64,000 nucleotides of DNA from Diphasiastrum complanatum (GCA_029204225.1 CM055113.1:21287798-21351797); one strand, 5' to 3'; numbered from the stretch's first letter, positions 45,351 through 57,981 are shown. Made by a program: numbers and translations. The notes: generated from the letters alone by a model not told the origin.

Positions 45351-46490
45351 ATGATAGAAGGCATAGGAAGCATATCTCTAGATAAGCTTGATCTCAATGA
45401 TGTGCTCTATGTTCCTAGTTTGACTAAAAATCTAATAAGTGTAGGCCAACTCAATGATGATGGTCTACAAGTAGACTTTAAAGATGGTACTTGCTTGATC
45501 ACAAAAGATGATGATATAATAGCATCATGTTCTCGTTTTGGAAGGTTATTCAAGCTTGATGGAAATGGAAATGCTAATCTTTGCTCGAATATTGTGCTAC
45601 AAGGAAAGCTTTCAAATGAAGATCTATGGCATAGGAGGTTGGGCCATCCCAACTCCAAGGCCATGCAATCTATGTGCAAGTTGGTGCTAGCTCATGGTTT
45701 GCCTGAGTCCATGATCAAGGAGCCAAGTCCTTGTGATGCATGTGCATTGCCAAATCACATGCAAGGCCACATCAAAGATCAATCATCAAGTCCAAAGCAC
45801 ATTTGGAACTCATCCATTTCTCATCCACCAAGAGCAAGGGTGGAGCTACATGTTTTATAACATTTATTGATGATTACTCATGTTTTTGTTGGGTTTACCT
45901 CTTATCTTCTAAACCACTTGCATATGAAACTTTTGTGAACTTCAAAGCTTTTGTTGAGAATCAACTATCTTGTAAAATTAAAGCTTTGAGAAGTGATAAT
46001 GGAGGTGAATACATCTCCACAAAGTTCATAAACTTTTGTAATGATTTTGGCATTAGAAGAGATTTCACTTCTAAAGACTTTTGGGGAGAAGCAATAGGAT
46101 GTGCTAACTATCTTTGCAATTTTTTGCCAAATCATGCTATAGAAGATATTTCACCTTATGAAAAGTTGTATGGAAGGAAACCCGAGGTCAATCATCTTAG
46201 AACATTTGGATGTGTATGCTTTGTACATGTACCTCTTGAAACAAGAAAAAAAGAAGATGCTAATGCTCCTAAAGGCATTATGATCGGCTACTCAAGTAAA
46301 GCCTATAGGATTTTTGTTCCATCTACTAATCAAACTATGATAAGTAGAGATGTGATCTTCCATGAAGATCGAATGTACATGAAGGCAATGTGCAGGAATC
46401 TCAAGAGCTTATTCATCAAGGAGGAGTCTCTTCATCAAGTATTGATCAAGATGAAGACTTGTTGGGGCCAAGATCACAAGAGAAGTTGAG
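45351..46490 (+). pseudogene. copia C integrase lacking the catalytic glutamate
   Basis: 45351-45730 encodes the pre-integrase part, with DLWHRRLGHPNSKAM. After a frameshift near 45760, 45740-46489 has FIDDYSCFCW and ALRSDNGGEY, the two aspartates. The text then jumps from RRDFTS straight to KDFWGEA, so the segment holding the catalytic glutamate (NGVAERKN in elements A and B) is deleted. The C-terminal part with HVPLETRKK and SRDVIFHED follows. The enzyme could not be active. Confidence 0.9.
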
Positions 46491-46499
46491 TCTACCAAT

Positions 46500-47358
46500 G
46501 ACTCCAAGAAGATCAACCCGAGAGAGATCCGAGCCTAGAAGACTCACCTATTTGGAAAAAGGCAAACAAGTGGAGGATTCAAGTTCTCTACATGCTTTTC
46601 ACACTTCCATTGAAGAACCATCAAGTGTGGAGGAAGCTCTTTAATCAAAGGATTGGATCAAAGCTATGGACGCCGAGTATGAAGCTTTGATGCAAAATGA
46701 GACTTGGCAACTTGTAGATCCACCTAATGACAAGCATGTCATTGGATGCAAGTGGGTCTACATAATCAAGGTCAATAATGATGGATCAATCAATAAGTTC
46801 AAAGCAAGGCTTTGTGCTAAAGGCTATGCCCAAATCAAAGGCATAGATTATGAAGAAACCTTTGCTCCCGTAGCAAAGATGGTAACCATTAGAATTCTCA
46901 TTACTATTTGTTGCTTTTAAGATTGGAAAATGCTTCAACTTGATGTTTCCAATGCTTTCTTAAATGGTTACTTAGAAGAAGAAATATATATGCATCAACC
47001 TCCAGGTTTTGTTGTGAATGGCAAAGGATCAAAAGTATGCTTACTGTTGAAAAGTCTTTATGGCTTGAAACAAGCTCCAAGGGCTTGGTATGAGAGGTTG
47101 AACACTTATCTTCTTTCTATTGGTTTCAAGATTAGTTCATATGATCCGTCATTATATCTTAAACATGTTGGTAATGATATAATCATGTTGCTTATTTATG
47201 TTGATGACATTCTATTATGTGGAAGCAACATGGATTTACTTGTTGATACCAAGATTTCCTTAGGAAAGGAATTCAAAATGCAAGACCTTGGAATTTTATA
47301 TCATGTACTTGGATTAGAGATTAAGATATCTAATGACTTAGCTTTCATTTCTGTTGAC
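46500..47358 (+). pseudogene. copia C reverse transcriptase, truncated
   Basis: 46666-46920 reads [25 protein letters not shown] and [17 protein letters not shown], up to a TAA. 46930-47358 continues with [36 protein letters not shown] and LLIYVDDILLCGS, the YVDD active site, then LGLEIK. It breaks off after SVDRSL at 47358, where unrelated C-rich sequence begins. Confidence 0.9.
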
Positions 47359-48685
47359 AGATCTCTAAGATCCACAATCCACAATCCATCACTACCCTCA
47401 AACTTCAATCTCAACCGCAACGAGAACCAATCATCAGATCTCGTCCGCAGGGGTTCCACACCATCTTAACCGGACCACATCCACGCCAGACCATAACAAC
47501 TCACTCCACATTTTCTTTACACCCACCAACGTCAATCTCCGTTTGCATCTGATACACTCTGACTTTGTTCATTCTCCATGCCTCTCCACCTGTTTTAATC
47601 ACACACGCACTTAACAAAAAACTAGCTCACACTCCAATCGAACCATAGCTACCGCAAATTCCCACAACCACCACCTTACGCCTACCCAAGAACCCCTCGC
47701 CCACAAACGTTCGCTAGAACAGCACTCACCCATCTCCAACGACATCAACCGCATCCCTCCGTCCTCAACCACATTAGACCACAACCAGACCACTGTAACC
47801 GCAATTGTCCGCTGCATCCGCAAGTGCCCGCTACAACCGTAATAGACCGCTGACACCACACACGTCCGCTGACACCACTAACACCGTAATCCACCGTAGT
47901 CACCCATCTTCCTCACCTCCGCAACAGACCGCAATTCTACGGCCTACGACGACCCACGGCCACCTTCGACCGCTATAACCGTAAACGACAGCAACCCCAC
48001 CATAAATCGTAGGGACCGCAAAAAAAAAAAACCAAAGAACACAAAAAAAAAATCACCAGTACCCAATGGACCAACAAAATGATCCTCAAGTCCCAGACGA
48101 TTATCCATACGAGATAAGGTCCCCTGTAGTTGAACAAATCAGACATCATAGGTTCTACCAAATGAGAGCCAAACTCCAAGAGCCATCCACAAACCCGTTC
48201 AACAGACAAGAACCTGATAGAGCCAAGTCCTCACACGCACGACCCCATTTTTCTGGTGCGGGGCCCTCATGGGTCAAACCAACCTTAATGGAGTCCCTGC
48301 TACCCACAAAGCTCATCTTGAGAGACGTACACCAAAACTAGACCTACCAAAGTTCGATGGTACTTCGGACCCTCAAAGATTTTTACAGATCTTTGAGAAT
48401 GCATGTGATGTATATGGTGAAACATCCCCCGATGCTATGGTCCAACTGTTTTCGATGACCATGATCACTAAAGCACGTGATTGGTTTTTCAACCTTGATT
48501 GTGACAAAAAGACAGACTGGTCAATCTTGAAAGAGTCCTTTATCAAGCATTTTAAGCCCTTTCGCTTGATTGAGAGTCCTTTTGACAAATTGAGTAACAT
48601 CAAAATGACAAAAGACGAACGCGTACGTTCAACATATTGTAGTATAGTGGTAAGTATTCCTGCCGCATCTCGGCCCAATATCTTG
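47359..48685 (+). mobile_element. Gypsy leader and gag inserted in copia C
   Basis: 47359-48065 is a C-rich stretch with CCGC and ACCGTAA motifs, no frame, and two A runs near 48020-48050, fitting a retroelement leader. 48066-48341 and 48269-48640 carry a Gag: MDQQNDPQVPDDYPYEIR, then PKLDLPKFDGTSDPQRFLQI and WSILKESFIKHFKPFRLI, the retrotransposon gag family fold. A frame change lies near 48300. The insert ends in tRNA-Asp-like sequence (48637-48664) just before copia RNase H resumes. Confidence 0.75.
48637..48664 (+). pseudogene. 5' half of a tRNA-Asp sequence
   Basis: TTGTAGTATAGTGGTAAGTA and the next bases TTCCTGCC agree with positions 5-32 of plant nuclear tRNA-Asp (GUC) as I recall it, with one difference in 28. 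The anticodon arm and 3' half are absent. It lies at the 3' end of the inserted gypsy segment. Confidence 0.65.
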
Positions 48686-48894
48686 CAAGTAATCCAATCT
48701 TCCATGCAAGAAGTAAACACATAGAGGTAGCACACCACTATGTAAGAGAAAAAGTTATGGATGATGAGATTCTCCTTCAGCATGTATCAACTTCAAATTG
48801 TTATGCAGACTTACTCACCAAACCTCTAGCTAAGAAGGACTTTGAAAGACATAGATCAAATCTTGGCTTGATCTCCAAGTCCTTAGTATTGTAA
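48686..48894 (+). pseudogene. copia C RNase H tail
   Basis: In-frame from 48688: NPIFHARSKHIEVAHHYVRE, CYADLLTKPLAKKDFERH and KSLVL before the TAA. These are the last 68 residues of a copia polyprotein, with no lesion. Its frame and family fit element C, whose RT stops at 47358. Confidence 0.85.
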
Positions 48895-48919
48895 ATATTA
48901 TTTTTATTTTAAGGAGGAC

Positions 48920-49420
48920 TGTGAAAATATTGTAAAATTAAAATAATATTGACTCAAGTTTTGGGGTTTGCCCAAACTTGAGGTAGACTAGTCTAGTAAC
49001 TTTCCAATTAGAGTCAAGTTAGATTTTAGTCTTCATAGTGATGTGTAGGTCTAGAACCTATCAAGAAGAATTTGAGGCTACTCTTGTAGGTCAAAGGATT
49101 CTCAAAAAGAGAGATTCTCAAGTCTTATCCATTTCTCTTTTTGTCATCTAGTAGAGAGGTAGAGGCAATGTGGCATCTAGGTTGTTCTCTCTCTCCACGA
49201 GCTCTAGAAGGCCGCTTGTATTATAAATAAGGTGGCTTTGTACCTCAAGAACTACTTCTTCAAGTAAAGCTTCCATTTGATAGTTAGATTGTGATGAATG
49301 CTCTTGCCTTCATGTTAACTAGCTTGCCAATGTTTTCCATCTCATTGTTTTTGGAATAGAAGCTAGTTTAGTGTGCAATCATTCATTCTCTTGATCCTTT
49401 GTACTTGCAGTTAGTTCACA
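48920..49420 (+). repeat. 3' LTR of copia C
   Basis: Starts TGTGAAAATATTG right after the tract TTTAAGGAGGAC and ends near TTAGTTCACA, giving a TGTGAA/TTCACA inverted end. Its start resembles the LTR of element A (TGTGAAAGATTC). Confidence 0.65.
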
Positions 49421-49915
49421 CATGTGAAAAGTTCTCAATTGCCACATAAGTGAAACGTCTAGCCACTTGTGTGCATTTCTTGAAAAACCCTAGCCATTTT
49501 GTGTTGACCGAGCTTTGCCCACTTGCCCAACTGTCTGGCATCTCTCAAACATTTTCAACCAATTGGCCATCCCAGCCATGTGGCGTCTTAGTTCCGATCA
49601 CTCTGCATTTTAGCATCAATCCTTGCCACTACAATGACGATGGTTACACATACCTATGATCTGACGGTTCTCACCACCCAACCTTGTACATAGCTATCAC
49701 ATCAAAGCAATCCAATATTACTTATTCTAGCTGGGACAAGCCTTAGACACCTCCAGTAGGAAATGCCCTGGATGTGCACTAGTAGGAAGCCATAGAGTAA
49801 GCAAGAAATAGATTGCACCCTCGCCACATACATCACCATTCGAAAGAGTAGTGACACCTGTTTAGATCAAGATGCAAGGCCCCTGGAATCCATTGCGAGT
49901 AGAGAAGAGAATACC
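49421..49915. other. Flank or leader, nothing specific
   Basis: No motif beyond short frames. The last part leads into a gypsy gag, so it may be its leader. Confidence 0.4.
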
Positions 49916-50353
49916 TGGATAGAGGCGCCAAAGTACGATGGGGAATTAGACCCAATCAAGTTCCTCCAAGAGTTCAATAACGCATGCAAATTCTATGGAG
50001 ACAACTCTAAAGTTGAAAAGTTACGGGTGTTTCCAATGGTTCTCAATGGCAACACGAAAGAGTGGTGTTTGAATCTAGAGAGTACGGATATCGAGTCATG
50101 GAAAACCATAGAAAAATCTCTCATCAAGCGATTCGAACTAGCTAAGCTGACCCAAAGCCCATTTATTCAACTGACTCAAATCAAAATGAAGAGCAGAGAG
50201 TCCATACGCACCTACATTGAGCATTTTAAAAGTCTCAAGGTAGAGTGTGTTGAAGATACAATCAACGAGAAAATGGCCATTAAATTATTCCTAGTCGGGT
50301 TACCCAAGGCCATTAGAAGAGAATTAAAACTCGTAGACTCTTACACCGCTTGA
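49916..50353 (+). pseudogene. Gypsy Gag fragment
   Basis: Reads IEAPKYDGELDPIKFLQEFN, KEWCLNLESTDIESWKTIEK and LIKRFELAKLTQSPFIQLTQ, the gypsy Gag capsid pattern, through to LPKAIRRELKLVD. A stop at 50351 falls just before the (CT)n block begins. The frame is open for about 145 codons without a lesion. It is related to, but clearly different from, the Gag at 48.3 kb. Confidence 0.8.
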
Positions 50354-51615
<1,262 letters not shown>

Positions 51616-51654
51616 CTCATGATGCTCAATCTCTCTCGGATGCATAGGGACCAC

Positions 51655-51657
<3 letters not shown>

Positions 51658-51694
<37 letters not shown>
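51658..51694. repeat. (TA)n microsatellite, 37 bp
   Basis: Pure TA run followed by three copies of GCATAGGGACCGCAATTAGG or variants (51700-51770). Confidence 0.97.
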
Positions 51695-51696
<2 letters not shown>

Positions 51697-51826
51697 TCGG
51701 CCGCATAGGGACCGCAATTAGGTCGCAAAGGGACCGCATAGGGACCGCAATTAGGCCGCATAGGGACCACCGCCACCTAGATCGAAAAACCAGCATCCGT
51801 CAACGACATGACATACTAGAGTTCCA

Positions 51827-52219
<393 letters not shown>

Positions 52220-52680
52220 CATATGTATATATATATATATATTCAAAACGTAGCAATTGTCTTGAATTTGTAAGTAGGATCACGCGCTTATCAGCGCAAT
52301 TGTATTGTGATCTGATAGTTGTATTTACAACTTCATTATACATATCCGCTATTGTTCTATATCCTTTTGCATTCTATTGAATGATAACTCTCACTCCTCT
52401 TACACAAACACTATTATCAGAGAATTGTATGGCTGTCTCCGACGCCTATATTAATTCGACATTCTTTTCATACCAAGTTATCAGTATTAGAAGATTGCAT
52501 GGCTGTCTCAGACGCCTAATTTTTTGCAATCTCTCTTCACGACAGTCTACGATTCCTACGCTGATAATCTGATTCAACGCAAAGAACATCTCATAAAATC
52601 CATTCTCTAAATAACCCATGATTCTGCTTTCAAGAATTCTTTGTTTCTTCAATTGACATCAATCCAAACGTCAACCGAAG
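52220..52680 (+). repeat. LTR-like sequence before a primer-binding site
   Basis: Precedes two tRNA-Met primer-site copies and includes an internal imperfect duplication, GGCTGTCTC(C/A)GACGCCTA at about 52430-52447 and 52501-52518. No matching second LTR is present. Confidence 0.45.
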
Positions 52681-52736
52681 TGGTATCAGAGGTGATAATT
52701 CACAATCCATCCGATCCCACAGATTGGTATCAGAGC
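52681..52736 (+). promoter_or_regulatory. Duplicated tRNA-Met primer-binding site
   Basis: TGGTATCAGAG at 52681-52691 and TGGTATCAGAGC at 52725-52736, 44 bases apart. Confidence 0.75.
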
Positions 52737-52750
52737 CCACATATCCCAAC

Positions 52751-52752
<2 letters not shown>

Positions 52753-52826
<74 letters not shown>
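52753..52826. repeat. (GA)n microsatellite, about 74 bp
   Basis: Pure GA run directly after the primer sites. A shorter GA patch follows near 52889-52902. Confidence 0.98.
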
Positions 52827-52828
<2 letters not shown>

Positions 52829-52889
52829 TAGGTTGAGAAAGGCCTTGGGGGTTCGAGCGCCTACCCAAAGCTACTCTATCTCAACGTAG

Positions 52890-53510
52890 GGAGAGAGAGA
52901 AAGAAAACCCAAGCCTAGGTCTCCCAGCTCTTCACCCTCGTCTCCTCCCATTAAAAGAGATGTCGCAACTACCGCAACAATTCCTTGGGTCGATGGACCT
53001 CCCGTAACCCCTGATCTTGAAATCACAAGTTCTCCTTCTCAACATGCAGAGGATCTAAATACAGTGGTGGACAAGATTGCATCTGATGTTGTTGCAACTG
53101 ACAAAGAGTTGCATATCAAACTCACCAATGATCCAAATGACACATTCTTTGATTCTAAAAGATACATTGATTTTGATATGTATATAGCCAAAACAATAGA
53201 CGATCTCGAAGGAGAGTTTTTGTTTTGTATAGATGATATTGATTTTAAAATGTATATCAAAGACCGGCATTGTAAGGAGCTAAAGGAGAAGACCTCCCAT
53301 ATCTCAGATACAGTTGTTGAAGCCGGGTGTGTATATTATGTACATAAATACACATATACAGTCACCAAGGAAATTTGTGTTGTATCTCCATTTTTTGGAC
53401 ATCTGTTGCATAAAGAGAGGAAAGCTAGAAGGCTCTTCAGGCACACAAGCAAGGAGGCATCAATATTTATTATTCCATACTGTGCAAAGTGGGATAATTT
53501 TTTTTTGTAA
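52890..53510 (+). CDS. Unassigned ORF after an LTR-like leader
   Basis: A frame open from about 52905 (no ATG at its head) to the stop at 53508. The first 50 residues are serine/proline-rich (PRSPSSSPSSPPIKRDV); the rest is acidic, with EEL- and DIDFKMYIKDRHCKELKEK-like stretches, then a basic hydrophobic tail. It lies where Gag would be, after two primer-binding sites, so a retroelement Gag-like or accessory protein is likely. No zinc knuckle or other motif is seen. Confidence 0.35.
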   Translation, partial: GERERKPKPRSPSSSPSSPPIKRDVATTATIPWVDGPPVTPDLEITSSPSQHAEDLNTVVDKIASDVVATDKELHIKLTNDPNDTFFDSKRYIDFDMYIAKTIDDLEGEFLFCIDDIDFKMYIKDRHCKELKEKTSHISDTVVEAGCVYYVHKYTYTVTKEICVVSPFFGHLLHKERKARRLFRHTSKEASIFIIPYCAKWDNFFL

Positions 53511-54290
53511 GATTTGTTTCATTATGAAAATAAAAAACCAAATTTGTAATAAATGTTGGCGGTCTTTCATAAATCATATATGTTACTCTAACTACAGTTA
53601 GATCAAAATAGACTTACTTTAAGCAAAAGAGTTAAGTCCTGGGCACTCAGGAAACTCAAGGGTAGCAATTGTGGTCCAATCACAAGTCAGGACCTTGCCC
53701 GCCGGCGGGAGTTTTGAATTGTAAGAAAATATGACCGGAAAGTTCCAAAAAAAATTCGACCGGCAAACAACATTACGGTCTTTCACAGGTGTACCTATAT
53801 AACTGGGCCAAGTGTATGTAGAATAGTTGAAAAGTCTAAAACAACATCTTGACAAAAGGCCCTTTTGGTGTTCGAAACTCCTCTAATGGAAGATCTTCCA
53901 TGAGTTGTGGCATTCTTGATGCTCCTTGTTCATAATGGCTTTCTTGAGTGATTTTATTATGAGCTTGCACATCCATCTCTTTATGTGGCCGTGGAATTAG
54001 AGTAGATTTCTTGCTTTCTTCATTATGTTTTGTGGAAGTAGAGTGGATTAATTTCTTGCTTTCTTGCTCTACATTAGAATCAAGCTTTCAAGTAAACTAG
54101 ATAGGCTGAAGCAGTGGCATAGATCTTGCATATACTTCTACTCTTCAAGAGAGTGAGCACGCACTCAAGGCGCAACGGAAGGCCAGCTATGCACCCTCAA
54201 GAAGTAGTTTTCTGCTGTTCTAAAGTTTTTCACTACTCTAGAAGATATTTTGCCTTTTATTTTTCAGTATCTAATTATACTAGTTTTTTT
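53511..54290. other. Intergenic, nothing recognised
   Basis: Short frames only on both strands. Two near-identical phrases (GTGGATT/GTAGATTTCTTGCTTTCTT near 54003-54065) form a small duplication. Confidence 0.45.
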
Positions 54291-55422
54291 ATTATTTGCC
54301 ATACCACTGCTTTTGCCCTCCCTGATACTCTCCACCTCGCGCATAACGAGCTCATATCCCTCTACCACAAATGCCATCAATACCACCTCGCCACCCTCAT
54401 CATTTGTTACAATGTGGCCTTGGCACATTATATTGTCATTGTCCAAGATCCATCCATCCGCCATCCTTGCCAAATTTTCAACTTTCCATTCATTGAATCA
54501 GCCTCCACCTTCGACTACCAGAAACTCCAGCTCACTTTTTCCCATTTCGACCTCCAAACTAGCGGAGAATGCACCTTCGACCAAGATCTCCAGCATGCCT
54601 CACAGGCCAAAGACACCACCTCCCTTGAAGTCGATCCTAATATGCCTCCCCTCAAATTCGTCAACTCACCACCTCGCGCCATGTCACCTCCTGTCGCTTC
54701 CTCACCACCCCCCACCGACTCTTCGCCCCCCAAATCTGATCCACGCCCTCAAGAAGAAACTGGCCGATATTCTATCACTTATGCATCTCCAACCAGAGTG
54801 GAGGAAGGCAGTACTCACGTGCAACCCAGAGCTAATAAAGGAGTACCTCATGACACCCACAGAACTGAGGGCAGATCCATCATACCACCCAATGCCCCAC
54901 CGAAGAGCATGGACAACACTGAAAACTCCAAGCGTCGAGGCCTATAATTGGCCAACAATAAAGTCACAGAAGAGTTGGAGCACGACAATAGATTTTCAGA
55001 GGGGCCTCAACCGCTTCCTGACCGACGCGACTAATCCTCTAGATCTTGTTGTACTGGAAGCCTACTACAATGTGGAGACCTTGCTGACAACTACCAAAGT
55101 GGAAATCAAGTGGGATATGTACTTTGGAGAACACTGCTTCAACCCCAATAAAGTCTTCAAAATGCCAACTATCGTGGATCAAATTCCCCTGTACCGGACC
55201 TGCCATCGCTTGTCCACAATGTCATTTGTTAATATAGCGAGGCTGGAACGATGGTACACAACAGATTTCCTTGGGAATATGCACCTGACATTCGGCCCAA
55301 TCCGTTGGCAATCCATAATGCGCCAATTGTGGTCTCGTTACATTCGCACCGTTGCAAAAACCCATCGAAAAATCCGTGATGTTGATGATGCGAAGGACAA
55401 ACAGCTAGAACAGGCTCCCTGA
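54291..55422 (+). pseudogene. Unassigned ORF with one frameshift
   Basis: Two overlapping plus frames complement each other. Up to about 54735 the convincing frame has HNELISLYHKCHQYHLATLI, FDYQKLQLTFSHFDLQTSGE and a proline/serine-rich linker. From about 54745 the other frame takes over with HALKKKLADILSLMHLQPEW, NVETLLTTTKVEIKWDMYF and ARLERWYTTDFLGNMHLTFG, ending at TGA 55420. Together about 375 residues with no stop codons inside. I recognise no family. It may be an accessory ORF of a gypsy element or a host gene relic; the tail is lysine/arginine/aspartate-rich. Confidence 0.45.
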
Positions 55423-55429
55423 AGTGTAT

Positions 55430-55720
55430 CTCCACACTTGGTTTCTCTTTTAAGAAACAAAAGAGAAAAGAAAACAAGAAGTCCAGGAAAAATACCAATG
55501 GACTCACCTTCTTTTTCTTGTTTTCCAACTTAATTCATTGTTTCTTTCTTATTTTCATATGTTTTTTTCTCTATTTATTTATTTCTCCCTTATCTATCTG
55601 TACATACACCTTCTCTGTTTTCCCCTCTCTTCCGCTCAATTTTGTTGCCAATTTTTTTTTTTTTCACATTTTTCGCCGAGTCTTATCTATATCTCTTTTT
55701 CGCCCTCTTCTGCAATGGTC
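55430..55720. other. T-rich spacer between convergent ORFs
   Basis: Very T-rich; contains AAGAAACAAAAGAGAAAAGA at about 55454 and TTTTTTTTTTTT near 55651. It lies between the 3' ends of two convergent frames. Confidence 0.5.
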
Positions 55721-56480
55721 TCACATTGCCGTCTTCTTGGAGCGTGGCACATAGAATTGTAACCTCCGTATCCCTTGTGGCTGGAGCAGTCGCGTGAGTG
55801 GTTTGTTGATCTTTGAGGAGCTGGATAGACTGAGCTGATAGGCCTTTTAGTACTCGACCCACTTCTTCTCGAGTTTTTGGGCGGTCGGTACTTCTTCTTC
55901 AACAATTGCAAGCATTTGGTCCACAGTGGTCTAGAGAGTCTGGACTTTCTACTAGATAGAGAGCTGGATAGACTGTAGTCCACAGTGGCCTGGAAAGTCT
56001 GGACTTTCTGCTCCAACTATTGGACTTGGAGTTCAAGTGCGGCTTGCATGGAAGAATGGACTTCTTGTTCTTTGACAACTATCATCTTCACTCTGGAGAT
56101 GTTGCACTCCAGGTGGTAGATGAGGTCCTTGAGTGATTTCTCGTTGGTTTTGAGAGACTCTCACTCCAGCTCCAATTTTTTTGACTTCAACACCAAGTGT
56201 TGTATGTTCGCATTATAGGTTTGTCTTGCTTGTTTTTCTCCTTTGAGCTCCGCCTTTAGAGATTGCACGAGCTGATTGTGGGACTGTGCCATCTGATCTA
56301 CTTGTTAGATCTAGTCCTAGCGGGCAAAGACCTGGGCTCATCTCTCATCTCTCTCTTTTTGCAACTGCAAGGCCTGAGCAGTCAAAGCCTGTAGCGTTTG
56401 TTGTCTCCCCGCCACTATCTAGTCACGGAATTGCTCAGTTGCCTGTTAGGAGAGTTTGGTGGAATTGTCGCTGGAGGCCG
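55721..56480 (-). pseudogene. Antisense coiled-coil protein relic
   Basis: Read on the minus strand from about 56480: LQALTAQALQLQKERDER, then MAQSHNQLVQSLKAELKGEK, LKTNEKSLKDLIYHLECNIS, HSSMQAALELQVQ, LEQKVQTFQATVD and, in a shifted frame, QMLAIVEEEVP and AQKLEKKWVEY, ending RRLQFYVPRSKKTAM at TGA 55721. Heptad spacing predicts a long coiled coil. Stops fall at positions fitting CAG, CAA or TGG changed to TAG, TAA or TGA. The family is not recognised. It is convergent with the ORF at 54291. Confidence 0.5.
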
Positions 56481-57950
56481 GTTAAGGTAGTCCAACAACC
56501 CAGAGTCCCAGCTTGCCGAGTTGGCAAGGTTGTAATGAGAGGGGGTAGTGGCACAGTGAGTGAGATGATGGTGATGGTGAATAATGAGGGCATTAGGTGA
56601 GTAATGGTGGTCGGCGAGTAATGGATGTTGGTGAGTAAATCGGCGAGTAATTATTTTGTTAGGATTGATGAGTAGAGAGAGCTGGCAAAGTGGCAAATAA
56701 AGTGCTGAGAAATGACAGAGATCGGAGAGTTATCAGAGAGCACGGGTAATTGGCGAGTAATGGACTTGGTTTTCCTTGCGTAATTATAGGCTGAGGGGAT
56801 TACTTGCTTACTGTTATTTTTGGAAGTTGGTCCTATAAATGCCAACATTGTACACAGTCTACTTTCCAATTGGTTGCCAGATTTGAGAGATTTTCTAATA
56901 AAAAACTCCCGATTTTATCAAAAATCAAGAGTATCTTTGGTTTGGGCTAGGAATTTTCTAGATGGACTTGACCATGCATACGTTTACAATAGGGGACCAT
57001 TTTGGACAAGGTCACAAACTTCTAAAAGTAGCAATATTGCTCTTTTCAAGCTGTTTTGGGCCTTTTTGGAGTATTTTTACAAGGGAAGGGGGTAGGCCTA
57101 GTTAGGAATCTATACACTGGGTACGGGTCATCTCTAAAAGTTGGGTGTTTGGTACAGGGATGCCATGGTACAACGAATATCGTAGCTATCTTAACACGGC
57201 TACGCTCCTAATCGGCTAGGATCTAAATTCTTAATACTAGTTGTTTCACTGATCGACGATCTGCTTGACTAAACCTAGTGAGATCTCTATACTAATTCGC
57301 TAGCTAGCTTTTGAGTACAAACATTTGAGTAAAAACATTATTTCATAATATTTTTTGCAGCCTCCAAGCATAGCACGCCAACGTGGTAAGTGCCAAAGAT
57401 GGCACGCGGCGTGCATAGCGAAACAGTCCACACGCAGGCGTGATATCTTTGGAAGCTACAAAAACATAAATTTAGTTTCAAAGATCTCTTAGTTATGAGA
57501 AATTTAACCATGTACCAAATCACATATTCTTAATAATAAACCTAGTGGCATAAAAAAGGTAGCATACCATGTGCTATCTTTTTGATAAATTATAGCAAGA
57601 AAGAAACTCACAAAAAATTTACTCACAAAATGCCAAGGTCCCCTTGGGAGAGACAACATCAGCCCAGTATCCATGGATTGCTTTATCCTCCTCTAGATCT
57701 TTGTACCAGCAAGGGCATCACTCATGCTATGCTCAGGTCATGCGAACACCCTAGGACCGGGCGGTCTTAGGCGCTGGCGCCGGGCAGCTGCAGGTGGCGC
57801 TGCTCAGGTGGGGCAGGGGTGGCGCCAGGCAGCAGCTACAGGTGGCACCGGGCACCAACACGCCTAGAGACACACATGTGAGACTATGGGAGTCATTGGG
57901 CATATATGGACTTCGAGAAATCCCATAAGAAAACTTATGAGGTGAATTCT
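56481..57950. other. Intergenic, nothing recognised
   Basis: Includes repeated GGCGAGTAAT(G/T) motifs near 56600-56760 and a GC-rich patch with GGTGGCGC repeats near 57770-57860. No gene or element was assigned. Confidence 0.45.
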
Positions 57951-57981
57951 GGTTGCCCGGACACGTGGCGCCCGGGCAACC
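57951..57981. repeat. Short perfect hairpin
   Basis: GGTTGCCCGG and CCGGGCAACC pair perfectly around an 11-base loop that includes ACACGTGGCG, a G-box-like core. A second ACACGTGG is at 58029. Confidence 0.85.

Larger units (their letters stand above)
44266..49420 (+). mobile_element. Copia element C, truncated and interrupted
   Basis: Contains gag, protease, integrase and RT (44266-47358), then a foreign 1.3-kb segment (47359-48685), then the RNase H tail (48686-48894), polypurine tract and a 3' LTR (48920-49420). Its 5' LTR, leader and first gag codons are gone, replaced by the gypsy 3' LTR. The minus-strand copia at 27.3-29.1 kb is the same family. Confidence 0.85.
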
